DNA of 64,000 nucleotides from Notospermus geniculatus (lineage: Eukaryota; Nemertea; Pilidiophora; Heteronemertea; Lineidae): the NCBI GenBank assembly GCA_002633025.1, contig NMRB01000049.1, positions 111,207 through 175,206 on the forward strand, written 5' to 3'. Below the pieces are notes generated by a model. The model did not search any database, was not told the origin of the DNA, and saw only the letters and a list, made by a program, of their open reading frames with translations. Of this stretch, positions 26,901 to 41,900 are shown piece by piece. Within the stretch, counting starts at the first letter, position 1; each line of letters starts with the position of its first letter. A program made the position numbers and the translations under genes.

Positions 26901-29900
26901 CAAAAAATTTGGTGATTTTTAATGTAATTTGAGATTGATCGAAGCAGGGGTTGAGCAGAAGGCCAAAGGTCAGGGGGAACACGCGTAAACATATGTTTAG
27001 GGTCACATGATATTGAGTCAGAAATGTGCCAATCCTCAGGCTTGCAAAAGTTCTGTAACAACGATTTTGGGAGAGAAAATGGGAGGGAAAACTGCTGAGA
27101 AATGAAAATCCCCATTCAGATTTTCTTGACCTTTTCAAAGAAGTCAAAGGAGAAGATGCCGTCCGCTTACGGAAAGGTTGAAACGAAACTCCATGGGTTC
27201 TCCCTTACACAGCAACCACTGAGAGCCTGACATCCCAGACTCAATCTTGGTATTCAATTACACGGGAAAATCAAACCACCAACGACCATTGTAACATGGA
27301 CTGACATCATTTTACAGTGAACGGTGACCAAAGATTGCTGGGAATGGTTCCAATTTTCTTAAAATTGCTCGTCAACAAAACAGGTGTAATTAGGACAGGT
27401 AACGAAGAAATCACAACAGAAACTGGATCCGATGGACAACAAAAGTGTAATATTGGACAACTCAGAAATGATCACGGGTCTTTTGGACTTGTTATCTCTC
27501 GCTGACGTCTGATCTTTTGTTATTTTCCTGGGACGATTTGTCGAAATTATTGATCTGTTGTTGCTGAGTTTTTCATAACAAATGATGAATGAAATTCACA
27601 CGATGATGCAGTTCAATTTGATGATTGCCCAGTAATTTCATCAACAAATGATTCTTGGTTATATTTGAAAGATGATCAGGTTTTTGAGATGGGCACAGTT
27701 TGTGGCCCAAACGATAAAAGACAATAGATGACCCTCTTTGAGATGGGAAGGTGTTCCAGGAAGGATATAATTCATGGATTTTCGAAAACGATTTCCAAGG
27801 ACCACTTAACAAGACTTATGTACTTACGTTGTAATCGACACCTTGTCATGCTGCATCAAGAATCTTGTGCTCTGGGACATGGACAGCTCCATCTGGTGAC
27901 AAAAAAGATACGTCATGGTTAGTTCTTTGCTATGCAGTAGGATACAGAATACATGGACACACTCTGTGGTTAATTGTGTTACTATATATAGACCACAAGT
28001 TATATGTACCCGGGTTTCAGCAGCAGAGCTTCGCCTAATTCTCAGGCGTGGATCCAAGGGGGGCGCACCCGGCACACGCCCCCCTTTCGGCCAACAAATC
28101 TGTAAAATCGACCGTGAAATTCTGAAATTTGGAGCAAATCATTGAAATTCACTGCAGATTTCAATGTTTCTAGCACACTGCGCCCCCGCTTTCCCGAAAT
28201 CCTGGATCCGTCCCTGAATCTAGTACGGTGCCAAGCCCCATAAACATCAAAATCAGCCTACATGTGCACACTCTCTTTGCTGATCCAGTCACTATATATA
28301 GATCGACGGTATATTTAGGCCTACCACTACCAGACTTTGGTTTGAGGAGAGATACAGCAGGAATTCATCAATCAGTATGAATATCTCTGTGGCCAGGTCC
28401 ACAACTACTAATTCTGAATGCACTGTAGGGGATGTTACAGCTCAGTAGATTAACATCAGAAGGATCACAAATGAAACGGAGGAGGGGCACAAAACCGGAT
28501 TCTCATCTTACAATCAGATGTAACTAATGTTATCTGACAATGATACCCAGCGTGACACAACTAGAGTCCAACCCCAACCACAGCATCATCAATACAATTC
28601 TCTGATAGAAAAATACGGCAAGACCCGAGGCGTTTTTACAGTCGATACGTAGGCAGCAACCTGTTCCGACCGGATGGCCATGAGTGCCCACCTCCCATCG
28701 ATGTTGTAAATTACGAGAGAGAAAGGGTATTCATGGGTCTAAATGAGACAATTTGGTTACAATGTGACCTTAGTGCACGGCCATTAACTAAACTATAGTT
28801 ATCTGTCATTTTCCTGGTAAAGACCAGGCATCTATTAAAATCTATTTTCATGCCAGTTTAGAACTATGAAAACTTGTATAAACCATCACAGATACATCGT
28901 CCATGGCATCAAAAGATGAACTTTAAGTAGCATTGTCATCGACTGATGATCGGTGCTTATGATTTCATACCATCTCATTGTGGCGGGGCATGTCTTTTAT
29001 TCACGGTCAACTCCGCCCTCCGTTGCCTCCGTATACGACACCAGCGCAGGGGTCCCACCCGAACACACCGGTATAAAACTCATGCTTTTTTGCATGATGA
29101 ATCCCACTCATTACTATTGTCCTAAGCACCTGTTGTAGACAGGGACCGCCATCCAAAAATTCCAACTTAACCTCTAAAGGCGTCTCAATGTCATTTGCCA
29201 ATGCATCAGGTCAAAACGTTTAGAACTATTCTGATATTTGCCACCTGTACACCCACTTAACCTTAATTTACAATGTCAGGTCTTTTAGCCAAATCCTTGG
29301 CTTACAAAAACTGCTACACCGTTTTTTGTGCCTTTTGGTAAAAGTTAAATGGACCATGATTGAATGTCTCGTAAAATTTCATGCTATTTTTGGTGAATTA
29401 TATTATATCTATATAAGGGAACAAATGTTGCATATATGGCTATGAGATTTAGGTCAAGGGTATAAGGGGTGATACTGGAGTCGCCATGGAAACTGCTGCG
29501 ATGCCCAGTTCAAGTACCGGTACTGTAAACCACAAAGTTTTCACAAGGGACCTTATGTGCAGCTGTGCAACGTCATATTTAATAAAATTTGACTTCGCCG
29601 AATGTTGACCGGCCAGGATCAATCAGACTAGGCCTACGACACGTATTTCAGTGCAGGTATTGGGAACACAAAATCATGATCTGCCCCCAAATCATTTTTT
29701 CCTGATGGGACGCGTGTCTGCGTGCTGAACTAACGAACTGCTGGAGCCAGCGAACCTTGCAGTTACATCAAGGGGTCATGGATATCAGAAAACACACGAT
29801 TTGGCACCCGCCACCCGCAACAGAAAGATACAATTAACTGAAAAGGACAAACTTTATGGACAGAACNNNNNNNNNNNNNNNNNNNNNNNNNNNNNNNNNN

Positions 29901-32900
29901 NNNNNNNNNNNNNNNNNNNNNNNNNNNNNNNNNNNNNNNNNNNNNNNNNNNNNNNNNNNNNNNNNNNNNNNNNNNNNNNNNNNNNNNNNNNNNNNNNNNN
30001 NNNNNNNNNNNNNNNNNNNNNNNNNNNNNNNNNNNNNNNNNNNNNNNNNNNNNNNNNNNNNNNNNNNNNNNNNNNNNNNNNNNNNNNNNNNNNNNNNNNN
30101 NNNNNNNNNNNNNNNNNNNNNNNNNNNNNNNNNNNNNNNNNNNNNNNNNNNNNNNNNNNNNNNNNNNNNNNNNNNNNNNNNNNNNNNNNNNNNNNNNNNN
30201 NNNNNNNNNNNNNNNNNNNNNNNNNNNNNNNNNNNNNNNNNNNNNNNNNNNNNNNNNNNNNNNNNNNNNNNNNNNNNNNNNNNNNNNNNNNNNNNNNNNN
30301 NNNNNNNNNNNNNNNNNNNNNNNNNNNNNNNNNNNNNNNNNNNNNNNNNNNNNNNNAGGATCAATCAGACTAGGCCTACGACACGTATTTCAGTACAGGT
30401 ATTGGGAACACAAAATCATGATCTGCCCCCAAATCATTTTTTCCTGATGGGACGCGTGTCTGCGTGCTGAACTAACGAACTGCTGGAGCCAGCGAACCTT
30501 GCAGTTACATCAAGGGGTCATGGATATCAGAAAACACACGATTTGGCACCCGCCACCCGCAACAGAAAGATACAATTAACTGAAAAGGACAAACTTTATG
30601 GACAGAACAGAGTCGAAATAAAAAAGAACAAAGTAACAATGACAAAGTTTATAAATTTAATAGTTTTGGTCTTTTTTTCTCGAGGACTCAATTTCATCCT
30701 TTGAAAGTTGTCATGTTCATGCTGTTGAAACCCCAAAATAATGAGCGAGGTTTATTCTCGAGTTCCGAAGGAGGACTGAGGCTCCCACGCCTCGTACATG
30801 TCCGAGTTATATATGACAACAATGAGAAGTTGTACTTTGACAAAAGGTGGCGGTTCGCCCTCGTGTAGTCGCTGTCCCATCACCCGTGAGCCACGTGGAC
30901 ACAAGCTCTGATTCATATACAAATGCTCTTCATTTCAAAGGATAAAATGAGCCATCAAACTGGATCAAAGCAGAAGGTATTTCGGTTAACCAATCATCAA
31001 AAAAATGACGGCAGTCACTGCGAATGACTTTGATGCGTTGGACGGACTCACGCTCGGACCATGGGCCAATGGATGCGTTACATCAAAAGAGATAAAAGCG
31101 GAGACAGTCTCTATTCCGACAGCGATCAAACTCCATGACGACAAGTTCCTGTTTCGTCTGGGAAAGATTGTAGCCGAAGGTTCACGTTAGAGAAAGAATG
31201 AGAGTTTGATTTGGGTTTTTATGGCATGAGAAAAATATTTGGTTGATGAATGATCGTTTATTCTTGTGCTGCATGTTTCACTTTGTCAAAATGGGACAGT
31301 TTAAAGAGAAGATCAAAAGCTAACAGGCAGTTTGATATTCAGCTCATTCACCAACTTTTATCCATTAGTGTCTATATCAGAAGTAAAGAACTCCACAGCA
31401 GCAGCACTTTTGAGCAGTAGTAACTCGCTATTAACACGTTGACTGCCAGCTACGAGCATACAGGTGTCCTCCCCATTTCCAGCTATGAGTGGTATACTCG
31501 TAGTATGGCAAATGCAGTTTCTATTAATTTTGATAAGCTTGGCAATCGTAGTTGGCAATATGAAATAACTTGAAATAGGCCTGGTAGTCAAGGCAATGGC
31601 GGATAACATGATATTTTAGCCATGGCAGTCAACGTGTTAAGGACATCTTCTAGGCAGACAGGTCCTGAAAAGAAACGACGAACTTGGACTGAACTTTGGT
31701 GTCCCCAATAGAGGGGTCTCCTGGCAGAGGTGTTCTCAACGAGAGGTTCTTCTCATGTTCAGTGTCAGTCCCTCAGCAGGGATTTCCATCACGGACAATG
31801 GGGAACAATCAATTGGAAATAATAGGCCTCGGAGACAATCAGATGAAACTTGAGTTATTACAAAAACTGGTACACCATTTGAAAAAAAAATATCTAAAAT
31901 TAACACATCATGAAAACCAACAGACACTATTGAAATCAAAAACCACAGAATTTTAAATTTTTGACGAACAATTAAAATTTTTAAAATGGTGAACTGAAAC
32001 AGATATGAGAAATCGACACCACATCAATGAATTGTAAATTTGAATGCAATATTACAGGAAATTTTTTTAAAAACTGCACAATCTCAAATTTAGAGTGTCA
32101 CCAATCGCATGATTTAAAACTTAAACTAGAAACAACCAGTGATATGAATTGTTGGGAACGATCACCTAGAAACGTGATCTCACAATGAGAATCATTCTGT
32201 TCATGATTTGCATCTCCATGGAGCATGTTACAGAGACAGAATTTTTAAGTACGGGAATAAACGGCTACATCAACACAATGAGGAGACGATAGTCGCACAA
32301 TTACGCCACAAGCGCGAACAATACGGACTTTTCAGGCTATGAATAGCAGCACCTGATAACGGACCACAGAAATCATGAATTATGGTCTCCGTCGTACCAT
32401 ATCAATCTAAGAACATTTTAAAATGTATTAACTCCACCAAGTCGCAAGCCTGATAAATTTCTCCTGTCAAAGAACATTGACCACCGATTTTTTCCACAAC
32501 AGGTGCCTGGCTGACTTTGCACAACCTTGGCAAACTTGAACCAGGCTGATGAATTTCAATTTGACATCTTTTCAACTCAGCAATTACATGGTAGAAGTTG
32601 AGATTGTTATCAAATTGGTTTCATCACAAGGCATAGAAATTCTCACGGAAGTAAGCCATTTCTCATTGGCCTCGGGCGAAATCAGCGAGGAACCAGGACA
32701 ACAGGTGCTGTCTGTTTAAAACGACATTTGAATTATTGTTCTCAGTGTCATGACCTTCGACAGACCGCTGAGACTTTTAGATACAATTGATGAAAACCGC
32801 ATGAAGTCCAAGGATAACTCATTAGAATTATGCCTTGTTTTTAACTGCGACTAAGGTGGGACGAACTGGGATGAAGGACATACAAGTACATGATTTCACC

Positions 32901-35900
32901 AAGCGGTTCCGAGTTCGATTCCGACAATGACAGATTGTGGTCTAGGGCTGACGCTTGCAGCCCACTACTTGAGAGGTATCAGGTGCAAGCATGAACTGAT
33001 CCACCAAACCATCTAATAATGGGTTCTTCTTGGAATTGAACCTATGACCACAGAGGTGACAGGTGCTGATGTCGTCACTACTGAGGAACCGTCTCAGATG
33101 TGATGTCACTAAGGACATGGGAACATGATATATTGCGATGTATACCAGACAGACAGACAGACAGACAGATCAGACTAGGGTACATCAATTGAAGCCTGTT
33201 TGACACCTAACTGTTGAATCCCTGAGAAAATGTGATACTGGCAGACTTTTCCTGGAATACATTTACATAATGCTGAATGACACAAAGATGCCATCATCAA
33301 CCAGCATGAACCTTCATCTAATAAATCAAAATTCATTATACCACAGAAAATTCATCTTCGATAGAAACAATTTGTATTGATGAGTGGAGAAAGAAAGCTA
33401 AATTTTCATGTTTATCCTCATTTTCCAACAGGATATATACCAGAACAGTGTCAGCCATATCTGAGATCTCAGTACAACGGTTTTGGCTAGCAGGCATCAG
33501 GAATGCAGAAAGATTAAAATTACATCTATCATCACTCACCATTTTTTCCTGGAGTTTTCCAATTTCTTCATCTTTGTCCCTTATGATCTGTAGACAAAAA
33601 AGAAAACCACAGATTTAAACACCAACACATCTCAAAATATGATGAAAATAAGCCTGCATCTCAAATCTGATGCTTATTAGTTCCAGTTGTCATGTCGAGA
33701 ACTCTTTAGACTGCTCTAGATACTCTCTATACTTACTGTCTCTAGCTGTTCAATCCTTGACACTGTGAGCCCAGAGCCTGTGTCAGTCATTGACATGCTC
33801 TCCCTGATCGGCACCACAGACAGACCCATGGCAGAGTGACCCATGCTGGACACCGTCATAGCCCGCGTCGAAGTCGCCAATTCATCGCGGATTTTAGCAA
33901 GTTCATCTTCTAACTTCTTCTGGGCGTCCCTGTCAAAAGGATGGTTGGACTGAGTTGTGAGTAATCAGCTGATCGGTTCTAATGCACAACAAAGAACTGA
34001 CTCTGCCCCAAAGGAGTAAGAAACACAGACAGGATCACAGATGCTGATGTTGACAAGAACTAGTGAGTCAATGATCAAAACCAGCAGTTTGTATGCAAGA
34101 TGACCCAAGATGCCACTGCTCCACATGAAAGTTTTCTCCTCCGAGATAGCTCTCAACAAGTAATTTACCAGTTACAGCTTATGCCGAGACCAATGACATG
34201 AACGACTGCCCTTATACTTAGTATTCTATGGTTCATTTGCCCCTATGGTTCAGTTGCCCATAGAGTGACAACTCACATGTGAAACCTCATGTGGAGGATG
34301 AATGCCCTTTAGATCCTACTACACTTACTTTGCCTCCTGTTGTCTTTCCTGAGACCAGAGTATCGATGCTTTCTCCCCTTCATCCTTCTCCGACATCAAC
34401 ATCTGAATCATCTCTGAAAGAGATCAGACATATTCTGTATATTTATAAGGTTCACAGCACACTCTTCAGCCCTGTTTAGTACATAAATTTGACACCACCC
34501 TCCCCACAGACCTCTTAGGATGAGGACTTCACTCCTATTTTATCATACTGGACTTTCGAAAGTGGTCTTTACTGCAAGTGTTCACCCCTGAGTTACTGAG
34601 TATGCCATAGAAACTTGGTGTAAGGAATTACATGTATACATGAAAACAAGTAAAAATATAAGATAAGGACATCACATCTCATATGTTGATTGGTGTTATC
34701 TGGGCGTACCTCTGTCCTTTTCCTGTGAAGCTAACAATATTTGTTCCCGTTTCTCCAGCTCCTCAATCACCTTGTCTTTCTCTGCCACGACCTTCGTCAA
34801 GGCTTCATTGAAGGCAACCTGGGGGCAAAGTGAACAAGACGTAGATCGACATGCATCAGAAACAGAGGAGAACTCAAGTTCTTTATGATTCTCTGCTGAA
34901 GGAGTTACTTGACCACTGATGGCAGATGAGCATGCAGGGCCAATTTCCACATGCTGCAAGTGGCCTAGTTTGGTTTCAAACACCCTGAGTCCCATCAGAC
35001 CTTTATAGATACTTTCTTCCTCTCAGCAGGTCCTTCCAACCTGAGTATTGTCAGAGGAAAACTTGGGCAAATATCTGTGGCAAAATACCGGGGAAACAGA
35101 GCAGGCACAGGGAAGTGTCAATGCCCTGGAGACCATCATTTCTGAATATGGCAAGAGACTACCCTAGTGCCACCTGTGAATAAATGCCAGAACCAAATTC
35201 TTGTTTCCATATTGCCAAATAGATGGGATAAACGACTTCAAATCCAAAGGCTACTGCTACTACTACCTCAACACAACATCACCTCAGCGAATCCCTCACC
35301 TGTTTTTCAGCCACCATACTCGTCTTCATCGAGTTGAGGCTGTCCTGTTTATCTTTCTCGTGTTCCTGAATCAGGACGTTCATGGCTGCATTATGTACCC
35401 GATCTTGTTCAGCTAAAGCCTGGAATGCAAATGCAAAACTACGGTACCCATACGCTGAAAGAATAGGTCATATAGGCCTACAAACATTTGTATTGTACTA
35501 AGATTTGGGTATAACATGTGTCCAATGCTCGAAGCTGAGTAAATATGTTAACATGTCAGCTGCCTGTATTATTGGCAGTCAACGATGTCTAAACATTTTC
35601 ATTGTCTCATTCAATCAATGACGATAAGGATTGATTTCCTGATCCAAGTCAGTTGGCAGCTCACAAACCTAACGATGAACGGTACATGTACGTTTGCAGT
35701 CCCAGTACATGGAAATTTAACCTGAGCAATCTACAAATTAAAAGCAGTATCCAGAATATCACAATGTCAGAAAGTTAATCCTTGCGGAATCCACCTCTCA
35801 GACACTTTTATACCTATTTAAGCACCCTTCCGAAACTCACACTGACTGGACACAGCTCCTACTTCATATAAATCACCTCCCACCAAATGTCCTTCCCCAG

Positions 35901-38900
35901 TTGAAAATCTACAGTGGACAATGAACTGCACACGATTGTAAGACAGGCAACTTAAAGAATACGAGTATATCTCCAAGAATGAATCACTTAGGCTTCCTAA
36001 CCTGCTTTTTGCCTCAAAAATACCTCAAAACCAACAGCACACAGCTCCTCGTGACGTGAACAACCTTTACAAAACTGAGCCAGCCTTTTTTGATTGACGA
36101 GAGGTCAGTCGTATTTGACACAAATGCAAGGACCAATATACAGGTCAAAAATCAATAAAAATTGAGGCACAGCCCCACGACTGATGAACATGTGTTCATA
36201 ATCAATAAAAAATTGAGTTCAAACACGTACGAGGCTGCAGCTGTCACCATTTTATACAAAAATCACTGGAGTACAGCTCTTTTGGGGGCAAAACTGTGCT
36301 TTAGACAGTACATGTAGCATTCTTACCTCCTTAACAGCAATTTCTTGATCCCTTTCAGCATCAGCTTTTAACTTCATGACCTCCTCATGGGACACTGTAG
36401 TCTCCCCGAGTTCTGTGACTTTTTCCTCCAGCCCAGAGACCTCTCCCTTGAGGACCTCGATCACAGCGTCATGCTCCTTCCCGAGGTCCTGCCGCAGCTC
36501 ATCCAACGCCTTCTGTTTCTCGCTCTCTAAATCCTGCTGAATCTTCCCCACCAAGTCATTATGCTCTTTCTCCACTTCACTTCTGATATCATTACACTTC
36601 ATTTCAAATTCATTTTTCAACTTCTCACTCAATTCACTGCAGGCCTCCTCCAATTTCTTCTCATGCTCCGATTTCAGAGTCTCTTTCTCAGAAACATGCG
36701 TCTGCTCTAATCTTTCCGTAACATCCACGACGGCAGCCGCCAACTTCTCCGCTTGGTCCTTCTCCATAATCTTCACAATGTCACCTTTTTCCTTCTGAAA
36801 CTTTTCCGTCAGTTCCTGCCTCAAACTCTCCAACTCCTTCTCAACTTTCTCCAAATTCAAACTCCTCTCATTCAACTCGACACCAAGACTCGTAATCTTT
36901 TCATCTTTATCACTCACTTCCTTCTCAAACTCTGCCCGCACTTTCTCCACCTCAACCTCGTGCTCTAGCATCAAACCTTTCACAATCCCCTCCCTCTCAG
37001 CCTCAAACCCCTCCCTCAACTCCCGCACCTCCACCTCCATTCTCACCTTCTGCTCCTCAAGCTGATTGTTCACCTTCTTAATCTGTTCTCGATACACCTC
37101 CATATCACCCTCAAGATTTTTCAGCACCTTGCTCTTCTCCGCACACTCATCTCGCGATTCCTTAAGCTCCACTTTATGTTTTCTCCCAAGTTCATCAAGT
37201 TCCTCCTGATGAATCCTTGTCTGCTCTTTTTCAAACTTGTTCATGGCACTCACAATACTTTTCGTAATATTATCAATATACTCCGAGAATTCCTCTTTCT
37301 CTTTCTGAAGTATCTTTTCAGTGCTCAAGAGATCACATTTCAATTTTAACATTTCTTTTTCCGCTAACGTATGTAACGCTTTGAATCTATCCTCTACTTT
37401 TTCTAACCGATCTTTATATACATGCACAGTGTTCTCACTAGCCTCTAACTGAGCCGTCTTTTCATGTACGGCTTGCTGTAGTTCTGCGATACGATGCATG
37501 TGTGCTTTGATAGGTGGCGATTCAGTCATAGAGGAAGGCATGGATTCGTCGATATAAAACACAGCCGTTGTAAACTCATCCGACGTCTCATCATGCGGCG
37601 ATAAGCTCAACGCCTGACCACTTACGTTAATTTCTTTCACAACTTCTGTCACTTTTGTATCCGACTTCGATTTCAACATAGAACTTGGCACAGGCGCTGG
37701 CATCTCAGGCAATTTCTTCACCTCTGGTTCCTTACCGGCGCAGACACGACTAACAACTTTTACATCCGGTGGAGTTCCAAATGTATCCGACTCCATGTCC
37801 AGAATCTCCACATCTGACTGCACGTCCTCGTCTTTCTTTGCTTCCTCGGCCACGTCTTTTACAAGCTGTGACTTCACCTCCCGTTTTGGGGACATTTCAT
37901 CTGGATGGTTGATCACCTCAATGTCAGACTGATCGAGTTTCAGACTCTCCGTCGCCTTCAGCGTGGCCGAGGAAAAGTGGCTGGCTATGTCAAACGGTTC
38001 CGGGACACTGAAAGTGGACAAATGTCAGACAATCACACAGAGCACTTCAAGGATCACGATGAATGCCATAATATACAGCAAAAGGCAAAGCCGTAAACCT
38101 TCTGTTGAGCAGTTTGACATGGAAAACCTGACTGTTTGCCGGGACAACAAATTTTTTAGTTTATTGGGTGTCAAAATCCATAATTTGTATTCCTATCAGC
38201 CGGCACTGTCATGAGGAGAAGCTCCCTCTGATGGCTATGAAGAGAACCCTTACCTCAAATAATCTTCTAGTTCAGGCAACTTTTCCTGGAGTAATTCTAT
38301 GTCATCTTTTGTTACATGAGGTAGATTAGAATCGAATACTTCTGGAGGTTCAGTCTGAAAGAAATAACCCAATGTTTATTTGAGCCTTCAACTGACACCA
38401 ATTGAGACAAAGTCTGAACTTAAACACTGAAATAACTTACTGCGAATGGTGGGGGCTGATCATGGATCCCTGGGAAAAGTGATTTGAAGAAGTGATGACC
38501 GACGAACTCTACCACTGCTGCCCTCCGCTCGATTTCCGCTTTGTAGAGTCGATTGGAATCATCTGCTAATGTGACAGCCCACTGGAATGAGAGAAAAGAT
38601 GTTTAGTCCTTGGTTGAAGTTTTGACTAGAGTCAAAACTTCAACCAAGGACCAGACCACCCAAGTCTCAATTCTACTGCCAGAGACTGCAGTTCAACTGT
38701 GTCAATGCGACACATGTGCTCAAGACTTATCACCTAGCTGATGACCAGCACAACGAACCTTGGGGCTGCCAGAAGCCAACTGCTGTGCAGCGTGATTTCA
38801 CCACATAGGAAGTGCATCTCTGTGCAATCACCTTGCAAATCACATAAATAATATTGCAAGTCATCATTTCACCCACCTCACTGAATTGCTCCTGAAAGTT

Positions 38901-41900
38901 TCTTCTTCTGTAGATCTCTGTCACAATCTTGGAGTAAACCTTCGGAGCGTTATGGACGTGTTGGAGCACCTCGAGTTTACGTTTCAATCTCTTCAGGTTT
39001 TCATGGTGGATGACGAGCTTTCCATCGACATCGTAAAGGTTCTTCTCAACATACATGATCCACCTGGTTAAACAGAAACAGAGGGACGTGTCCTTGTAGC
39101 TGAGGTGTGTCCACTACGGGATGTTGATAGTAAGTGTTCTAAGGACACCAATTTAAGACAGCATCTGTCCATCTCAATGGTGTCCATGACCGAGTGGGCC
39201 CACTGTAATTTACTGTCACTGTGAACGATAGGAAATCGCCTACTCCTATTTCGCCTACAAAATGTGGCCATTTATCCTACTTCCCAGTTCGATTACCTCC
39301 TATTTTCCCACTCCTATTTCGCCTACTTCCCATTTCACCTTACCTTAATCTCTGATGTAAGTTGTTGCAGAGTTCATCCTTGGCCTTGGCACATTTCTCC
39401 CTGGCAAGGATCAGATTCTGATGATTTTGTAGCATCACTTTTAGCTGCTGCTTGTGACTGGCACACAAGTCGGGGAAGATGGAATTATCACGAACATTAC
39501 TCGCACGGTTTTGATTCTGTATGAAACCCTGGAAAGAGATGTTCATATTACATTCACAAGTATACAAACACACTGTATTAAAGACACCCTTGGAGTTGTG
39601 CTGTCCTTAATTGAGGAGTGTCCTGATTAGGACAACAGAGCTGGGCTGAACTTTGGTGTCCTTAATAGAGAGGTGTCCTCCTAGCAGAGGTTCTACGGTC
39701 CACAGAATTTGCCTGGTTGATAGGACATACCTGTGACATCTCTCCCTGCTCCTCGACCAGCCTCCTAGCACCATACATCAGCTGTTCAAGTTTTGATAGC
39801 CTGTCCTCCAGACCTTTCACTTCCTTCATATTCGGGTTGTTCACACTCTCGATCACACCGTTCACCTCGACGACCAGAGTATCCATCACACGCTCATCAA
39901 ACTGCAAGGAAAGATTCAAATACAAGTTAACAAGTATAACAAGCTTTTGGTTTGGTTTTCATGTGAGAAGCACAATCCCTGCATGACAAGGTCTTCTACA
40001 GAGGACCATACCAGTAGGCTACTCTCCTTGACTGTGACTCCAACAACTTGAAAGAGAGACATTCCCCTGAAGTCTGCGATCAGTCAACCACTGCACTCAG
40101 ACACCACTTGGAGTCAGCAGGATTTGTAGAATCACAAATTGCCCCAATGAGTCCGAATTTAGATGATTTCATACCTGTTCAATGCCCTTTTCACACAGCT
40201 CGGCCATCTGTTCCAAACTATTCCGACTGTCCTGAGATGCAATCCAGTTGAGCAGAGATGTAGGGTCACCCTCCTCCACATCGGGAATCAGGCACTGCAA
40301 CATCGGCATCCGGGAGAGGAGGTCGAGGGTCAGGTGGAAGCTGGAACAGATGATTCAAGATTCAAATCTTCTGCCTTTATTAACTGATTCTCTAATACAT
40401 ATTGGTGTAACACAAAGATGAATACTGTAAACCGTGAAATTTTCGTGAACCTTTTATTTTCGTGATTTTCGCGATGAGGGGTCAAAACACGAACTTAAAT
40501 CGCGTGAAAATCACTGGGTCTTAAACATTTCTGAAGCCCAAGAGCCATTACTGCGAAATTTATTCTTGGCGAATTTGCGAAGTACGAAAATCGCGAACAA
40601 TTAACGCAGCGAAAATTTCACGGTTTACAGTACACACAGAAGCTAGTCAAAGTATATCACTTCAATAGGTTTAATACCACTGAGTCAGTAGTGTTTAAAC
40701 CATTGAAATCGACCTGACATCTGGGTCGTGATCAAAAGGTGTCAATTGTTGTTTTGACAGATGATCTCCATGTACATGTATTTGAATTATTACAAAATTA
40801 CCTGGAAATAGTTGTACTGTACATGTGAAGTGAATATGAAAGTGGATGTAACAAAAGTTTACAAAGATAACATGTTACCTTGAAAGGACCTCCAGATATG
40901 TTGGTCTGGAATCAAGGAATTCCTTGAAGCTTTGTTTGAATATTTCAGTTCTGTTAGTGAATGAGCTGAAAAAGAAACCAGAATTTGCACACGTGGATCC
41001 TGGGTATCAGTCTGTCAAATTCATGAATGAAACTTGGGAGATGTTAAACAACCGGTAGAATTTTCTGGGAGAGGGAACCAACAACATAACGGTTATTCAA
41101 ATGAAGACCTTTCCAAGGTCTTCATTTGAATAAACGTTGGCTGTCTTGAAACTACATCTACCTCTTGAAGAGTAAACAAAGTCAAAAGGTTACCCCATTG
41201 GACCCCACAAGATGCCTACCGTACTTACACAGATATGTCCTCCAGGTTGGCTACAGCAGCAGCCCAGCCCTGGTGCTGAAGATGCTGATCATGAACCAGT
41301 AGCTCACATGTCTTCAGCACTTCACGAGCCACATCACGGAATTGCTGAAAGAAGAGATCCATCATTCGCATCAAGTAAATGAACCATCAATCTCAAAATT
41401 TATGGGTTTTCTCACACTAACTTCATTCTCAAACTGGCTTCCTTTGAACAGACTTACCAATGCAAGTTGAGCCCTTGTGACTACTGTCTCATAGGACGGG
41501 GGCATGTTAAGGGCACCCTCTACTTGATCCTTCATCTCGGGATCTGAGATGGTGCTCTCGGAGATTGATGGAGGCACTGCTGATTCGATTGTACTCTTGC
41601 TGAACAAGAATATGGGATTGGTGTCCTGGAGAAACAGAAGGCAATCTCAATTAATTTATGAGAAATTTTTTGATTGAAAGCAACTTTATCCAATGCAGCA
41701 CATTTCATACCATCACAGTAGATACCTTCAGCTATACTTACAGTTCCGCTGCTGTAACTGCAGACTCTCTGACTGGGATCAAGGTGTTCCCCACCGCTGA
41801 TCAACAGCACCTGTTTATCTTCTGGTATTCTGTTGGCTTCGGCGATGACTTTTTGGAGTCGGGACACACTGGAATGGATGCAATTGTCAATGAATGAAGT

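Larger units (their letters stand above)
18619..27827 (-). other. RB1CC1 intron 18 (9.2 kb)
   Basis: Large intron between the isolated 65-nt exon and the exon starting the Claw domain. It holds inverted-repeat elements at 20378-20629 and 24460-24647 and a relic of the CAGTGGAACCTC repeat family near 25253-25370. The longest open frames (for example 26711-27115, minus) are AT-rich and show no recognisable protein. Confidence 0.8.
27893..33539 (-). other. RB1CC1 intron 17 (5.6 kb)
   Basis: Contains a GC-rich repeat fragment (about 28005-28225), a direct repeat flanking an assembly gap (29615-30608), a degenerate family repeat (31640-31760), a tRNA-like element (33022-33090) and a CAGA microsatellite (33145-33169). 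I see no coding exon. Confidence 0.75.

Noticed and set aside
26711-27147. 134- and 118-codon overlapping open frames on the minus strand
   Set aside because: Phe/Ser/Leu-rich translations of AT-rich intron sequence in two frames; no recognisable protein, and they lie inside RB1CC1 intron 18.
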